This document shows positions 26,423 through 35,126 of a stretch of 64,000 nucleotides of DNA, piece after piece (position 1 is the first letter of the stretch; each line of letters opens with the position of its first letter). The notes under the pieces are model-generated. The model did not search any database. It worked only from the letters and a program-made list of their open reading frames with translations, and was not told the origin of the DNA. Position numbers and translations under genes: made by a program. Source of the stretch: CAZGUX01 sp964529305. Its GTDB lineage: Bacteria; Acidobacteriota; Terriglobia; Bryobacterales; Bryobacteraceae. The stretch spans positions 1-64,000 of the forward strand of contig CAZGUX010000009.1 of the NCBI GenBank assembly GCA_964529305.1, in the 5' to 3' direction.

Positions 26423-27108
26423 AGTTGGCGCTGGTCGGCTACGGCAAGATGGGCAAGATGATCGAAGGGCTGGCTCCCGCCTACGGGGGCGAGGTCGCGC
26501 TTCGGCTCGACGAGTTCAATAATGCCTCCTTCGAAGGCATCACCCGGGAGAACTTTGCCGGCATCGACGTGGCCATCGACTTCTCCATCCCGGAAGCGGC
26601 CGTGGAGAATATCGAGCGCATCTCGGCGTTGGGCGTCAACCTGGTGGTGGGAACCACCGGATGGTTGGGCCAGATCGAGCGTGTGAAGCAGGTGGTGGAC
26701 CGAAGCGGGGTAGGCCTGGTGTGGAGCCCCAACTACTCGATCGGCGTCAACGTGTTCTTCCGGCTGGCGGCAGAGGCGGCCCGGCTGATGGAGGCGTATG
26801 ATTCATACGAGGCGTGGGCGTACGAGATTCACCACTCCGCGAAAAAGGACGCGCCGTCGGGTACACTGTTGAAACTCGTCGAGGAGATGAAACAGGCCGG
26901 ATACCGGCGCCGGATCGATGTGAGTTCCAACCGCGCCGGGGCTCACCCCGGCACGCACGAGATCGGCTTTGATTCGGCCGCCGACACGATCACGTTGAAG
27001 CACGCGGCGCGCAGCCGCGAAGGGTTCGCCCGGGGCGCGCTGCACGCGGCGCGCTGGGTGGCCGGCAAGCAAGGGTTTTTCGAGTTTTCCGAAGTGCTGT
27101 TCGGTTGA
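26419..27108 (+). CDS. dapB: 4-hydroxy-tetrahydrodipicolinate reductase
   Basis: A 229-residue enzyme, slightly short for the family. The N-terminal Rossmann motif is ALVGYGKMGKMIEG. The active-site region YEIHHSAKKDAPSGT carries the conserved His pair, Lys and the substrate-binding SGT. GTTGWLGQ and NYSIGVNVF are also typical. It reduces the DapA product with NAD(P)H. The start overlaps the lysC stop (ATGA) and dapA follows after 10 bp with AGGAGGAAA in the gap. Confidence 0.94.
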   Translation: MKLALVGYGKMGKMIEGLAPAYGGEVALRLDEFNNASFEGITRENFAGIDVAIDFSIPEAAVENIERISALGVNLVVGTTGWLGQIERVKQVVDRSGVGLVWSPNYSIGVNVFFRLAAEAARLMEAYDSYEAWAYEIHHSAKKDAPSGTLLKLVEEMKQAGYRRRIDVSSNRAGAHPGTHEIGFDSAADTITLKHAARSREGFARGALHAARWVAGKQGFFEFSEVLFG

Positions 27109-27118
27109 GGAGGAAACG

Positions 27119-28021
27119 ATGTTTACTGGATGCGGTACGGCGATGGTGACCCCGCTTTCGCGGGATCGTTCCCTGGATGAAGCAACGCTGCGGCGCCTCG
27201 TCCGGCGGCAGATCGAGGCGGGAATCAATTTTCTGGTTCCCTGCGGAACCACCGGCGAAAGCCCCACCCTGACCCGCGCCGAGCACCTGCGCGTGGCCGA
27301 GATCACCGTCGAAGAGACGCGGGGGAAGGTTCCGGTGCTGGCGGGCGCGGGGGGATACAACACGGCTGAAGTGATCGAGTTGGTGGGCGAACTGGCCGAC
27401 CGCGGCGTGGACGGCATCCTGTCCGTGACGCCGTATTACAACAAGCCGACCCAGGACGGACTGCTCCAGCACTACGAGGCGATTGCGGCGAGCACGTCAC
27501 TGCCCATCATCGTCTACAGCGTGCAGGGGCGGACCGGCGTCAACGTGGAGCCGTCGACGCTGGCTCAGCTTGCCGAGATCGACAACATCGCCGGCGTCAA
27601 GGAGGCGTCGGGCAGCATCCAGCAGATTGCCAATGTCCTGCAGAAAGTGCCTGATGACTTCCTGGTGCTGTCAGGTGACGATGCGATCACGCTGCCGCTG
27701 ATGGCCCTCGGCGGCAAAGGGATCATCTCGGTGGCCTCCAACGAGATTCCCGCCGAGATGACGGCGCTGGCTCAGGCCTGCCTGGACGGCGACTTTGCCC
27801 GGGCGCGCGGGATTCATCGGCGCTATCACGCCCTGATGGAGATCAACTTCGTCGAGTCCAACCCGATCCCGGTGAAGGCCGCCATGGGGTTGATGGGGTT
27901 GCTCGAACCGGTCTACCGGCTGCCGATGACCCCGCCGAAACCGGAGAATCTGCAAAAGATCATCGGCGTCCTGGAACGGGTGGACCTGATGCACGCGCGT
28001 CACGCGCCGATGACCCATTGA
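27119..28021 (+). CDS. dapA: 4-hydroxy-tetrahydrodipicolinate synthase
   Basis: A 300-residue TIM-barrel lyase that condenses pyruvate with aspartate semialdehyde. The Schiff-base Lys is K161 (IAGVKEASGS) and the catalytic Tyr is Y133 (VYSVQGRTG), close to the E. coli numbering. GTTGESPTL binds the carboxylate, and YYNKPTQDG is the usual Tyr motif. A strong AGGAGGAAA Shine-Dalgarno lies immediately before the ATG. Confidence 0.95.
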   Translation: MFTGCGTAMVTPLSRDRSLDEATLRRLVRRQIEAGINFLVPCGTTGESPTLTRAEHLRVAEITVEETRGKVPVLAGAGGYNTAEVIELVGELADRGVDGILSVTPYYNKPTQDGLLQHYEAIAASTSLPIIVYSVQGRTGVNVEPSTLAQLAEIDNIAGVKEASGSIQQIANVLQKVPDDFLVLSGDDAITLPLMALGGKGIISVASNEIPAEMTALAQACLDGDFARARGIHRRYHALMEINFVESNPIPVKAAMGLMGLLEPVYRLPMTPPKPENLQKIIGVLERVDLMHARHAPMTH

Positions 28022-28088
28022 GGGCGAACTGAGATGCCCGCCTCGGGCCGTTACAGGGCCGCTGGTGTGAGACGGAGGAATCACCTTC

Positions 28089-28928
28089 TTGCTGCAACCC
28101 GAAATCGAAGCACTCTTTGACAACCCGCCCTCGGCCTACGGGCCCGAGCACTTTCAGTTGTTCCAATCGTTCAAAGAGGCGCTGAACGAAGGCCGCATCC
28201 GCGCCGCGGAGCCGGATCCGTCGAGCGCGAGCGGTTGGCGCGTGAACGGCTGGGTGAAGAAAGGCATCCTGGCGGGATTCCGGATGGGCCAAGTCGTGGA
28301 CATGTCCGCGGATTCGACCCGCCAGCCGTGGTTCGACAAGGCGACCTACCCGGTCCGGCAGATGACGGCGCAGAGCGGCGTCCGGATCGTGCCGGGCGGG
28401 TCCAGCATCCGCGACGGCTGCTTCATCGGCCGCGGAGTTACCTGCATGCCGCCCATGTACATCAACGCCGGGGCCTATGTCGACAGCGGAACGATGGTCG
28501 ATTCGCACGCCTTGATTGGCAGTTGTGCCCAGATCGGGAAGAACTGCCACGTTTCGGCGGCCTCGCAGATCGGAGGGGTGCTGGAACCGGTGGGCGCCCT
28601 GCCCGTCATCATCGAGGACGACGTCCTGGTGGGTGGCAACAGCGGCGTTTACGAGGGCACGGTAGTCAAGCGCCGCGCGGTCCTGGGAACCGGCACGATT
28701 CTGAATCGCTCCACTCCGGTGTACGATCTGGTCCGTGAAACCGTCCATCGGGCCAGCGACGAGGGACCGCTGGTGATTCCCGAGGAGGCCGTGGTCGTGG
28801 CCGGCTCCCGGGCGGTGTCGTCCGGTAAGGGCAAAGAGTGGGGAATCTCTCTCTATACGCCGGTGATTGTCAAGTACCGGGATTCCAGGACGGATGCCCG
28901 GATTCAGCTCGAAGATCTGCTACGCTGA
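28089..28928 (+). CDS. dapD: Tetrahydrodipicolinate N-succinyltransferase
   Basis: A 279-residue left-handed beta-helix acyltransferase. Hexapeptide repeats run from about residue 100 to 230 (RDGCFIGRGVTCMPPMYIN, IGKNCHVSAASQIGG, IEDDVLVGGNSGVYEG). The motif MPPMYINAGAYVDSGTMVDS is diagnostic of DapD over other hexapeptide transferases. The start appears to be TTG 28089, ten bases after GGAGG (28074-28078); no ATG or GTG is in frame nearby. It is the last gene, 67 bp after dapA, and with dapE establishes the succinylase route. Confidence 0.93.
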   Translation: MLQPEIEALFDNPPSAYGPEHFQLFQSFKEALNEGRIRAAEPDPSSASGWRVNGWVKKGILAGFRMGQVVDMSADSTRQPWFDKATYPVRQMTAQSGVRIVPGGSSIRDGCFIGRGVTCMPPMYINAGAYVDSGTMVDSHALIGSCAQIGKNCHVSAASQIGGVLEPVGALPVIIEDDVLVGGNSGVYEGTVVKRRAVLGTGTILNRSTPVYDLVRETVHRASDEGPLVIPEEAVVVAGSRAVSSGKGKEWGISLYTPVIVKYRDSRTDARIQLEDLLR

Positions 28929-28936
28929 GGTAACCA

Positions 28937-28951
28937 GGCGGCTTGGCCGCC
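28937..28951 (+). terminator. Hairpin after the lysine operon
   Basis: GGCGGC-TTG-GCCGCC, nine bases after the dapD stop. No U-run follows, so termination efficiency is uncertain. Confidence 0.35.
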
Positions 28952-28986
28952 ACGCCTATGCGTATAGGGTGTAGTACGCTATCCCT

Positions 28987-30279
28987 ATGACTGCCAAACG
29001 AGCCATGACCGTTGGAAGCGTGGCGGCAGTTGCCGTGACGCTAGGAATCTGGGGCCTGCGCGCCTCCGCCCAGAGCGAGGTCCGCAATGAATCCAAACCG
29101 CCGGCGGACAAGGATTTACCTCGCCGCTTTACGGTGCGCGCCGGTACCATCGAACGGACCATCCGGGTGACCGGCCAAACGGCTGCGCGGAATTTTGTGA
29201 CCATCACCGCCCCTATGATGCGCGGGCCGGATTCCGGCCGTGCGCTGGTCCTGATTCAACTGGCCGAACCCGGCCAGAGGGTGAAGAAGGGTGATCTCAT
29301 CGCCCAGATTGACGCCCAATCGCTCAAGGACCACGTCGACGATGTCCATTCCCAGGTGGTCCAAGCGGAAGCCGACATCAAGAAACGAAAGGCCGAGCAA
29401 GCCATCGACTGGGAGAACCTCCAGCAGACGCTGCGCGCGGCCAAAGCGGAATGGGACAAGGCGAAACTCGACGCCAGCGCCCAGGAAATCCGCATGCCGA
29501 TCGACGTCGAACTGCTCAAACTGGCCGTGGACGAAGCGGAGGCCCGGTACAACCAACTTCAGCGCGATTTGAAGAGCCGCCAGGATTCGTTCAATGCGGA
29601 GATCCGCATTCTGGAGTTGACCCGCGACCGCCACGCCCGCCATCGGGACAGGCATAGGCACGATGTTGAGAAGTTCACCATGCGATCCCCGATGGACGGC
29701 TTGGCCGTACGCGAGTCGGCATGGCGCGGCGGCAACCAGCTCGCGCAGATCGAGATCGGAGACCAGGTTTCACCGGGTCAGACGTTCATGAAGATCGTGG
29801 ATTCGTCCAGCATGCAGATGACCTCCACGGTAAGCCAGATCATCAGCGATGAGTTGCGCCGCGGCCAGGCGGCCACGGTCTATCTGGATGGATTCCCGAG
29901 CGCCAAACTGGCGGCCCGTGTGAACAACTTCGGGCAGATGGCCACCGGCGGTTGGAGACAGCAGTTCTACATGCGATCGCTCCCCTTACTGCTGGACATC
30001 GAAGGCACAGACAGGCACCTGATTCCCGACCTTTCCGCGGGCGCTGACATTGTTGTGGCCCGGAAAGAGAATGTCCTGATCATCCCGCAGACGGCTCTCA
30101 TCAACCAGGGCGTCCGCACCTTCGTCCGCGTCGACGCGGGCAAGGACCGCGAGGTGGAGGTCGGGATTCGGGACAACCACAACGTGGAGATCGTGAAGGG
30201 TCTCGAGGCCGGTGAGCAGATCTGGCTGGAAGCATCGGCAACCGAGGAAACCAAGCCCGAGGCCAAACCGGCCAGCTAG
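28987..30279 (+). CDS. HlyD/RND-type periplasmic adaptor protein
   Basis: A 430-residue membrane-fusion protein. A single N-terminal helix (TVGSVAAVAVTLGIWGL) anchors it; a split lipoyl domain (EPGQRVKKGDLIAQID and MRSPMDGLAV) brackets a long coiled-coil hairpin (about residues 120-225), followed by beta-barrel and membrane-proximal domains. A His/Arg-rich stretch (DRHARHRDRHRHD) lies at the hairpin end. No inner-membrane pump or TolC gene adjoins it, so its partner is unknown. No Shine-Dalgarno is evident; a short dyad (ATAGGG at 28964-28969, CCCTAT at 28983-28988) overlaps the ATG. Confidence 0.82.
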   Translation: MTAKRAMTVGSVAAVAVTLGIWGLRASAQSEVRNESKPPADKDLPRRFTVRAGTIERTIRVTGQTAARNFVTITAPMMRGPDSGRALVLIQLAEPGQRVKKGDLIAQIDAQSLKDHVDDVHSQVVQAEADIKKRKAEQAIDWENLQQTLRAAKAEWDKAKLDASAQEIRMPIDVELLKLAVDEAEARYNQLQRDLKSRQDSFNAEIRILELTRDRHARHRDRHRHDVEKFTMRSPMDGLAVRESAWRGGNQLAQIEIGDQVSPGQTFMKIVDSSSMQMTSTVSQIISDELRRGQAATVYLDGFPSAKLAARVNNFGQMATGGWRQQFYMRSLPLLLDIEGTDRHLIPDLSAGADIVVARKENVLIIPQTALINQGVRTFVRVDAGKDREVEVGIRDNHNVEIVKGLEAGEQIWLEASATEETKPEAKPAS

Positions 30280-30328
30280 TCGATTCGCGCCTATCGACTC
30301 CCTCTTCCTCGCGGTCTATCCTGAAGTC

Positions 30329-31411
30329 GTGTTCAAATCCTCATTCGCCGTAGCCGCGGCCCTCGCCACGGTTCTCCATGCCGCGCAAGGCCCCAGCGTA
30401 GTCGAGCATGGGGTCGTCTACGAACAACCCGGCCGCTTCGGCGGGTGGCCCGCCAACAACGGACTGTGGGCCTGGGGCAACGAGATCGTGGTCGGATTCA
30501 CAGCGGCGCACTATTTGAAGCAGGACATCAACAAGCACCAGATCGACCGGTCGAAGCCCAGCCAAGCCACCTTCGGCCGCAGTCTCGATGGCGGCAAGAC
30601 ATGGTCGTTGGAACAACCGGAGCAGTTCCAGATAGGCCAGGCGGCCGCCACGGATCTTCGCGAGCCCATCGACTTCACCGTTCCCGGTTTCGCGATGACC
30701 CTCCGTTCCGGCAGGCCAAACGCTCTCCTCTACCACTCCTCCGACCGGGGCCGCACGTGGAAGGGCCCGTACCGCTTCCCCTTGTTGGGCCAACCCGGCA
30801 TCGACGCCCGCACCGACTACCTGGTCAAGGGTAAGCGCGAGTGCCTCGCGTTTCTCACCGCCTCCAAACAGAACGGCAAGGAAGGCCGGGTGATCTGCGT
30901 GCGAACCCGCGATGGCGGCCTTACCTGGGAGCGGCTCTCCTTCATCGGCCCCGAGCCCGACGGTTTCTCCATCATGCCTTCGACCTTGTGGATTGGGACC
31001 CGGTCGCTGTTGACAACCATCCGCCGCAAGGAGCAAACCGGCACCTGGATTGAGGCGTACCGGTCCGATGACGCCGGCGGATCCTGGCAGTTCCTCAACA
31101 AACCCGTTCCCGACACCGGCGCCCACAGCGGCAATCCGCCCAGCCTGTTCCGCCTCCGGGATGGACGCCTCGCCCTGACGTACGGAGTCCGCTCCGAACC
31201 GTACCGCATCTGCGCGAGGTTTAGCTCTGACGATGGCAGAACGTGGGGTGACGAGTTCGTCCTTCGGAACAACGCCGCCGCTTGGGATCTCGGGTACACC
31301 CGATCCGTCCAGCGGCCGGATGGGAAGATCGTCACGATTTACTACTTCATGCGCGAGGCGCTCGCCGAGCGGTACATCGCGGCAACCATCTGGGATCCGG
31401 GCCGGCGATAG
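30329..31411 (+). CDS. Secreted sialidase-like BNR-repeat protein
   Basis: About 360 residues from GTG 30329, where the signal peptide FKSSFAVAAALATVLHAAQG begins; a longer frame from 30212 overlaps the adaptor gene. Asp-boxes include SLDGGKTWS, SSDRGRTWK, TRDGGLTWE, SDDAGGSWQ and SSDDGRTWG. It is unlike the two sialidase-like proteins at the left edge in its N-terminal segment (FGGWPANNGLWAWGNEIVVGF). Catalytic residues are not certain. It lies 49 bp after the adaptor gene and converges with lnt. Confidence 0.75.
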   Translation: MFKSSFAVAAALATVLHAAQGPSVVEHGVVYEQPGRFGGWPANNGLWAWGNEIVVGFTAAHYLKQDINKHQIDRSKPSQATFGRSLDGGKTWSLEQPEQFQIGQAAATDLREPIDFTVPGFAMTLRSGRPNALLYHSSDRGRTWKGPYRFPLLGQPGIDARTDYLVKGKRECLAFLTASKQNGKEGRVICVRTRDGGLTWERLSFIGPEPDGFSIMPSTLWIGTRSLLTTIRRKEQTGTWIEAYRSDDAGGSWQFLNKPVPDTGAHSGNPPSLFRLRDGRLALTYGVRSEPYRICARFSSDDGRTWGDEFVLRNNAAAWDLGYTRSVQRPDGKIVTIYYFMREALAERYIAATIWDPGRR

Positions 31412-31426
31412 CGAAGGCGACGGGTC

Positions 31427-32914
31427 CTACTCCTCCATTCTCACGGCCTTCACGAAGGCCTCGATGTTGACCAGGAGCGCGGGCGCGGCAATCAGGAAAC
31501 AGAAGATCGGGAACCATGCCCCCTGGCGCGTGTACAAGGTTTGCTCGCGGACGTACGAAAAGGGCAGCCGGCCGGCCCGTTGTTCAAACGAGGGCATTCG
31601 CTTCACCACCCGTCCCGCCGGATCGACCGCAGCCGTGATCCCGTCGTTGGTGGCGCGAAGAATCCACCTTCGGTTCTCCGCGGCCCTCATCCGCACCAGA
31701 AGCAAGTGCTGGCCACGGGCCGACGGACTCCGTCCGAAGTAGCCGTCGTTCGAGAGGTTGAACAACACTTCGGCGCCCCGGTGGACAAACGATCGAACCA
31801 GGCCGGGAAACGCCGACTCGTAACAAATGAACGACGCCGCCTGCCGGTTGCCCATCCTCGACACGACGATCGATGTGCCGGCCACGAAGTCTCCGACTTC
31901 GCCCGAGATCTTCTCCGTGACCGCCGCTAGCGGCCAGGGCACGAACTCGCCGAACGGAACCAGGTGGATTTTGTCGTACCGCGAGATCTGCGTGCCCTGC
32001 GGCGAATACAGAAACGCCGAATTCAACGGCGCTCCCTTAGCCGTGTGCGCAACGCCTCCGAAGAGCAATGGAAGCCCCGTGTTCATAGCAAGGGCCTGGA
32101 CATGGCGGCGGAACAGCGCGTCCTCGTCGGGGTAGAGCGGCGCGGGGATTTCCGGCCACACCACCAGGGCGGGCTTGACGCGGCCCGGTTCGAAGATCGA
32201 CTGCAGCGACAGCGCCACCATGCGGCGGTGAAACGAATCCGTCGTTTCGCGGGTCCAGCGGGTTTCTTCCTCGACGTTGGGTTGCACGACCGCGGCTTCC
32301 GCCTCCGGTTCCGCGGGAGCGGGTAGTTCGGGAAGTAGCCACAACAAAGGCAACGGGAGCAGCCAGGCCAGGTGCCGTCTCGGCCGGCGCAGAACCAGCA
32401 GCGCGCAGGCCGTCGACATCATCATGAAGACGAACGACAGTGCGTGCGCCCCCGCCAGGGGCGCCAGCCTCATGGGCACGCTCATGTCGGCCCCCGCGTT
32501 GCCGAGCGTTATCCACACATACATCCACTGGCCGGCGGTCACGTCCACCGCCACCCAGAGCGCGGCGATGGCGGGAATGGCCCAACTCATGCGCAGCAGC
32601 GGCCCGGCCAGCCACGCGAACAGTCCGAAGTACATGCCCTTGGCGGCGCAGTACAGAAGAAAAATGGGCCAGGATGCAAGGCCGCTGACATTGCCGTGAA
32701 CAACGATGACGAATCGGATCCAATCGGTGATGCCCGCCAGGCACGACGCGCCCGTCAGCCATCCCAGCAGAAAGCGCCGCGGGCCTCGAGGCTCTCGCGC
32801 CGCCGCGATCAGCAGGGGTGTCAAGGCGATCGTGATCAGGTAGGAGAAATCGAAGCGGGGGAAGGTCAGGATCAGCAGGATCCCGCTGGCCACCGCAAGC
32901 GACAGGTTCAGCAC
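31427..32914 (-). CDS. lnt: Apolipoprotein N-acyltransferase
   Basis: About 495 residues from GTG 32914, giving a start at the first membrane helix (LNLSLAVASGILLILTF). Several N-terminal helices precede a periplasmic nitrilase-like domain with the triad Glu (VWPEIPAP), Lys (YDKIHLVPFGEFVPW) and Cys (ICYESAFPGL). It adds the third acyl chain to lipoproteins in the inner membrane. The start overlaps the lipA stop by seven bases. A longer frame reaching 33031 is inside lipA and lacks support. Confidence 0.92.
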   Translation of the reverse strand: MLNLSLAVASGILLILTFPRFDFSYLITIALTPLLIAAAREPRGPRRFLLGWLTGASCLAGITDWIRFVIVVHGNVSGLASWPIFLLYCAAKGMYFGLFAWLAGPLLRMSWAIPAIAALWVAVDVTAGQWMYVWITLGNAGADMSVPMRLAPLAGAHALSFVFMMMSTACALLVLRRPRRHLAWLLPLPLLWLLPELPAPAEPEAEAAVVQPNVEEETRWTRETTDSFHRRMVALSLQSIFEPGRVKPALVVWPEIPAPLYPDEDALFRRHVQALAMNTGLPLLFGGVAHTAKGAPLNSAFLYSPQGTQISRYDKIHLVPFGEFVPWPLAAVTEKISGEVGDFVAGTSIVVSRMGNRQAASFICYESAFPGLVRSFVHRGAEVLFNLSNDGYFGRSPSARGQHLLLVRMRAAENRRWILRATNDGITAAVDPAGRVVKRMPSFEQRAGRLPFSYVREQTLYTRQGAWFPIFCFLIAAPALLVNIEAFVKAVRMEE

Positions 32915-33852
32915 GTTTCGAGTTGCGAGGCGCGGGCCTGCTCGTTCACCAGGTCCGCCATGTACGAACTCCGCACCAGCGGGCCGCTGAACACTGCCTG
33001 AAATCCGATCGACTGGCCGAAGTCGCGCCACGCGTCGAACTGCGCCGGCTCGATGTACGCCGCCACGGGCAGGTTGCGCCGGGTCGGCTGCAGGTATTGC
33101 CCGATCGTTGCTATCCGCACATCCACGCCGCGCAGGTCACGCAGCAGTTGGCGCACCTCCGGATCCCGTTCGCCCAATCCGGCCATGAAGCCCGACTTGG
33201 TCATGATGCCGGGCCGCGAGCGCCGCGCGAACGCCAGCACCTCCAACGACCGGCGATAGTCTGCCTGCGGGCGTACCCGGCGGTACAGCCTCGGCACCGT
33301 CTCTATGTTGTGGTTGAAGACGTGCGGTTCGGCGTCGAGGACACGCTTCACCGACGTGACGTCCCCGCAAAAGTCCGGCGTCAGCACCTCGACCCTGGCC
33401 TTCGGCAGCGCCCGCCGGACCTGGCGCACCGTCTCGGCGAAGTGCTCCGAGCCGCCGTCGGCCAGGTCGTCGCGATTGACGCTGGTGATGACCACGTAGC
33501 TCAGGCCCATCTCCGCGGCCATCCGGGCCACATTCTCAGGCTCGCGCGCATCCAGTCGCATGTCATGCTTTTCCGGCGAGCCTTTCGGCACCGAACAGAA
33601 GCCGCAGCCGCGCGTGCAGCGGTTCCCCAGGATCATGAACGTCGCCGCCCCGCGATGGAAGCATTCGTGGATATTCGGGCAGCGCGCCGATTCACACACG
33701 GTGTGCAGGTTCAGGCGCCGGAGACTGGTCTTCAGCGATTGGATCGAAGCATAGTGCGTGCGTCCAATGCGCGCCCACTCGGGCAGGCGCGGACGCACGC
33801 GTGGAGTCTCCGGCGGGCCAAGGCCGGAGATTTGAACCAGGGAGTCGTTCAA
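32908..33852 (-). CDS. lipA: Lipoyl synthase
   Basis: A 314-residue radical-SAM enzyme that inserts two sulfurs into octanoyl chains. Both clusters are visible: the auxiliary CESARCPNIHEC and the radical-SAM CTRGCGFC. The C-terminal GPLVRSSYMAD carries the Ser ligand (RSSY). The start is TTG 33852, just after the SPOR gene stop. No lipB gene is present in the window. It is coupled to lnt downstream. Confidence 0.95.
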   Translation of the reverse strand: MNDSLVQISGLGPPETPRVRPRLPEWARIGRTHYASIQSLKTSLRRLNLHTVCESARCPNIHECFHRGAATFMILGNRCTRGCGFCSVPKGSPEKHDMRLDAREPENVARMAAEMGLSYVVITSVNRDDLADGGSEHFAETVRQVRRALPKARVEVLTPDFCGDVTSVKRVLDAEPHVFNHNIETVPRLYRRVRPQADYRRSLEVLAFARRSRPGIMTKSGFMAGLGERDPEVRQLLRDLRGVDVRIATIGQYLQPTRRNLPVAAYIEPAQFDAWRDFGQSIGFQAVFSGPLVRSSYMADLVNEQARASQLETC

Positions 33853-33853
33853 C

Positions 33854-34513
33854 TCAGTATTTTCGCACGAACGGCTTGAAGCCTACGCCTTCCAGCTTCG
33901 CACGCTCGGCCGGGATATCCGCCGGAACCAGCGGCCCGACCAGCACACGCACCGTGGAATCGTCGGGTCCCGCGGCCACCACCGATTGGATGCCCTTCTT
34001 GCGAAGCGCTTCCACCACCGACGCCGCGGCAGCGACCGCCGGCGCGGAAACCTGCAGGAAAATGTCCCCCGCGGCCGGAGTGACCTTCTGGAGGCCACCC
34101 GCCGTGGCTGGGGCGGGTTTCGGCTCCGTCTTCCGGACAGGCGCGGCAACCGGCGGAACTCTGGTTTCCGGCTTGGTTCCTGCCTTGGCCACCGTCTTGG
34201 GAGGCTCCGGAGGCGCCGTCACCGGTTGCGTCGTGACAGGCTTCTTCACCTCTTCGGCGGTGACCAGCGCCGCTTTCCCAGGTTCGGGCGGAGCCGTCGA
34301 TGTCTGGATGGTCGCGGGAGGCGTGCTCATCGGTGCGGGCGTCACCGCCGAGGGCGTCGAAGCGGCACTGATGTTCGACGGCGTCGAATGGCGTCCCACA
34401 AAGTACCCCATTGTGAAAAAGACGCCGAACATCACGACCACAATGAAGAATCCACTGAGCAGTTGTCGATTGCCGAGTACCAGCTCGTATTCGCCGTCAT
34501 CGTTCCTTGGCAT
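33854..34513 (-). CDS. SPOR-domain membrane protein
   Basis: About 219 residues from ATG 34513, with GGAGAG upstream. A cytoplasmic N-terminus (PRNDDGEYELVLGNRQL) leads into one membrane helix (LLSGFFIVVVMFGVFFTMGY), a Pro/Ala/Thr-rich linker, and a C-terminal SPOR domain (about residues 140-218, ending GVGFKPFVRKY). SPOR domains bind denuded septal peptidoglycan, which suggests a cell-division or envelope role. Its stop abuts the lipA start. Confidence 0.85.
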   Translation of the reverse strand: MPRNDDGEYELVLGNRQLLSGFFIVVVMFGVFFTMGYFVGRHSTPSNISAASTPSAVTPAPMSTPPATIQTSTAPPEPGKAALVTAEEVKKPVTTQPVTAPPEPPKTVAKAGTKPETRVPPVAAPVRKTEPKPAPATAGGLQKVTPAAGDIFLQVSAPAVAAAASVVEALRKKGIQSVVAAGPDDSTVRVLVGPLVPADIPAERAKLEGVGFKPFVRKY

Positions 34514-34661
34514 GGGACGATCTACTCTCCTTTTTTCCTGCTGCCGGACACGCCGGCCTCTGCGCAAAGGTCCTCGCTCCGCTTGGAGTCCGGGCGCCTG
34601 AATCGCTACAGTCTCTCACTCGTCATTATATCGGGCAAGTGCGGGGATACAAGCCAGGGAT

Positions 34662-35126
34662 TTACCTGAGAAATGCTTGGATCGACTTAAGTTGCGTGCC
34701 TATCGACGCGATCATCCACAGGTACGATCCCAGGCAGGCAACCGGCCCGCCTGCGCCCGCGGCCAGGATCGGATGAATGCGAATCGGCGGCGCGATCAGG
34801 AACACCAGCCCAAGGCAGCAGGCCAGGACCCCGGCGAATGCCGTGCCGTGGACCGCCGCTTGCGATCCCCGCGCGGCGGTGACGATGCCCGTGAACGGGG
34901 CCGCGAGCAGCAGCGCGATTCCCAGGCCCACCACAATCACGCCCCCAAGGCGTAACGGCTGACGGCTCAATCCGAAGACGCCCACCAGCAGCAGCACGCC
35001 GCCGAGCGAGCCGGGAAGAACGCTTCCGGGCGCGCAGAGTTCCCAGTAGACTCCCAGCACCCCGATCATGGCAAGCAGGAACGCCACGTTAGGGTCGGCG
35101 ATCGCCTGATGCACCCACGTGCGCAT
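34662..35126 (-). CDS. NfeD-like membrane protein
   Basis: A 154-residue protein with four or five membrane helices: AFLLAMIGVLGVYWEL, GVLLLVGVFGLSR, VIVVGLGIALLLA, FAGVLACCLGLVFLI. The segment GVYWELCAPGSVLPGSLGG resembles the helical part of NfeD/YbbK-type proteins, but the C-terminal OB domain is missing. The ATG shares one base with the ispG stop (TGATG), so it is coupled to ispG. Its function is unknown. About 150 bp with nothing obvious separate it from the SPOR gene. Confidence 0.6.
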   Translation of the reverse strand: MRTWVHQAIADPNVAFLLAMIGVLGVYWELCAPGSVLPGSLGGVLLLVGVFGLSRQPLRLGGVIVVGLGIALLLAAPFTGIVTAARGSQAAVHGTAFAGVLACCLGLVFLIAPPIRIHPILAAGAGGPVACLGSYLWMIASIGTQLKSIQAFLR

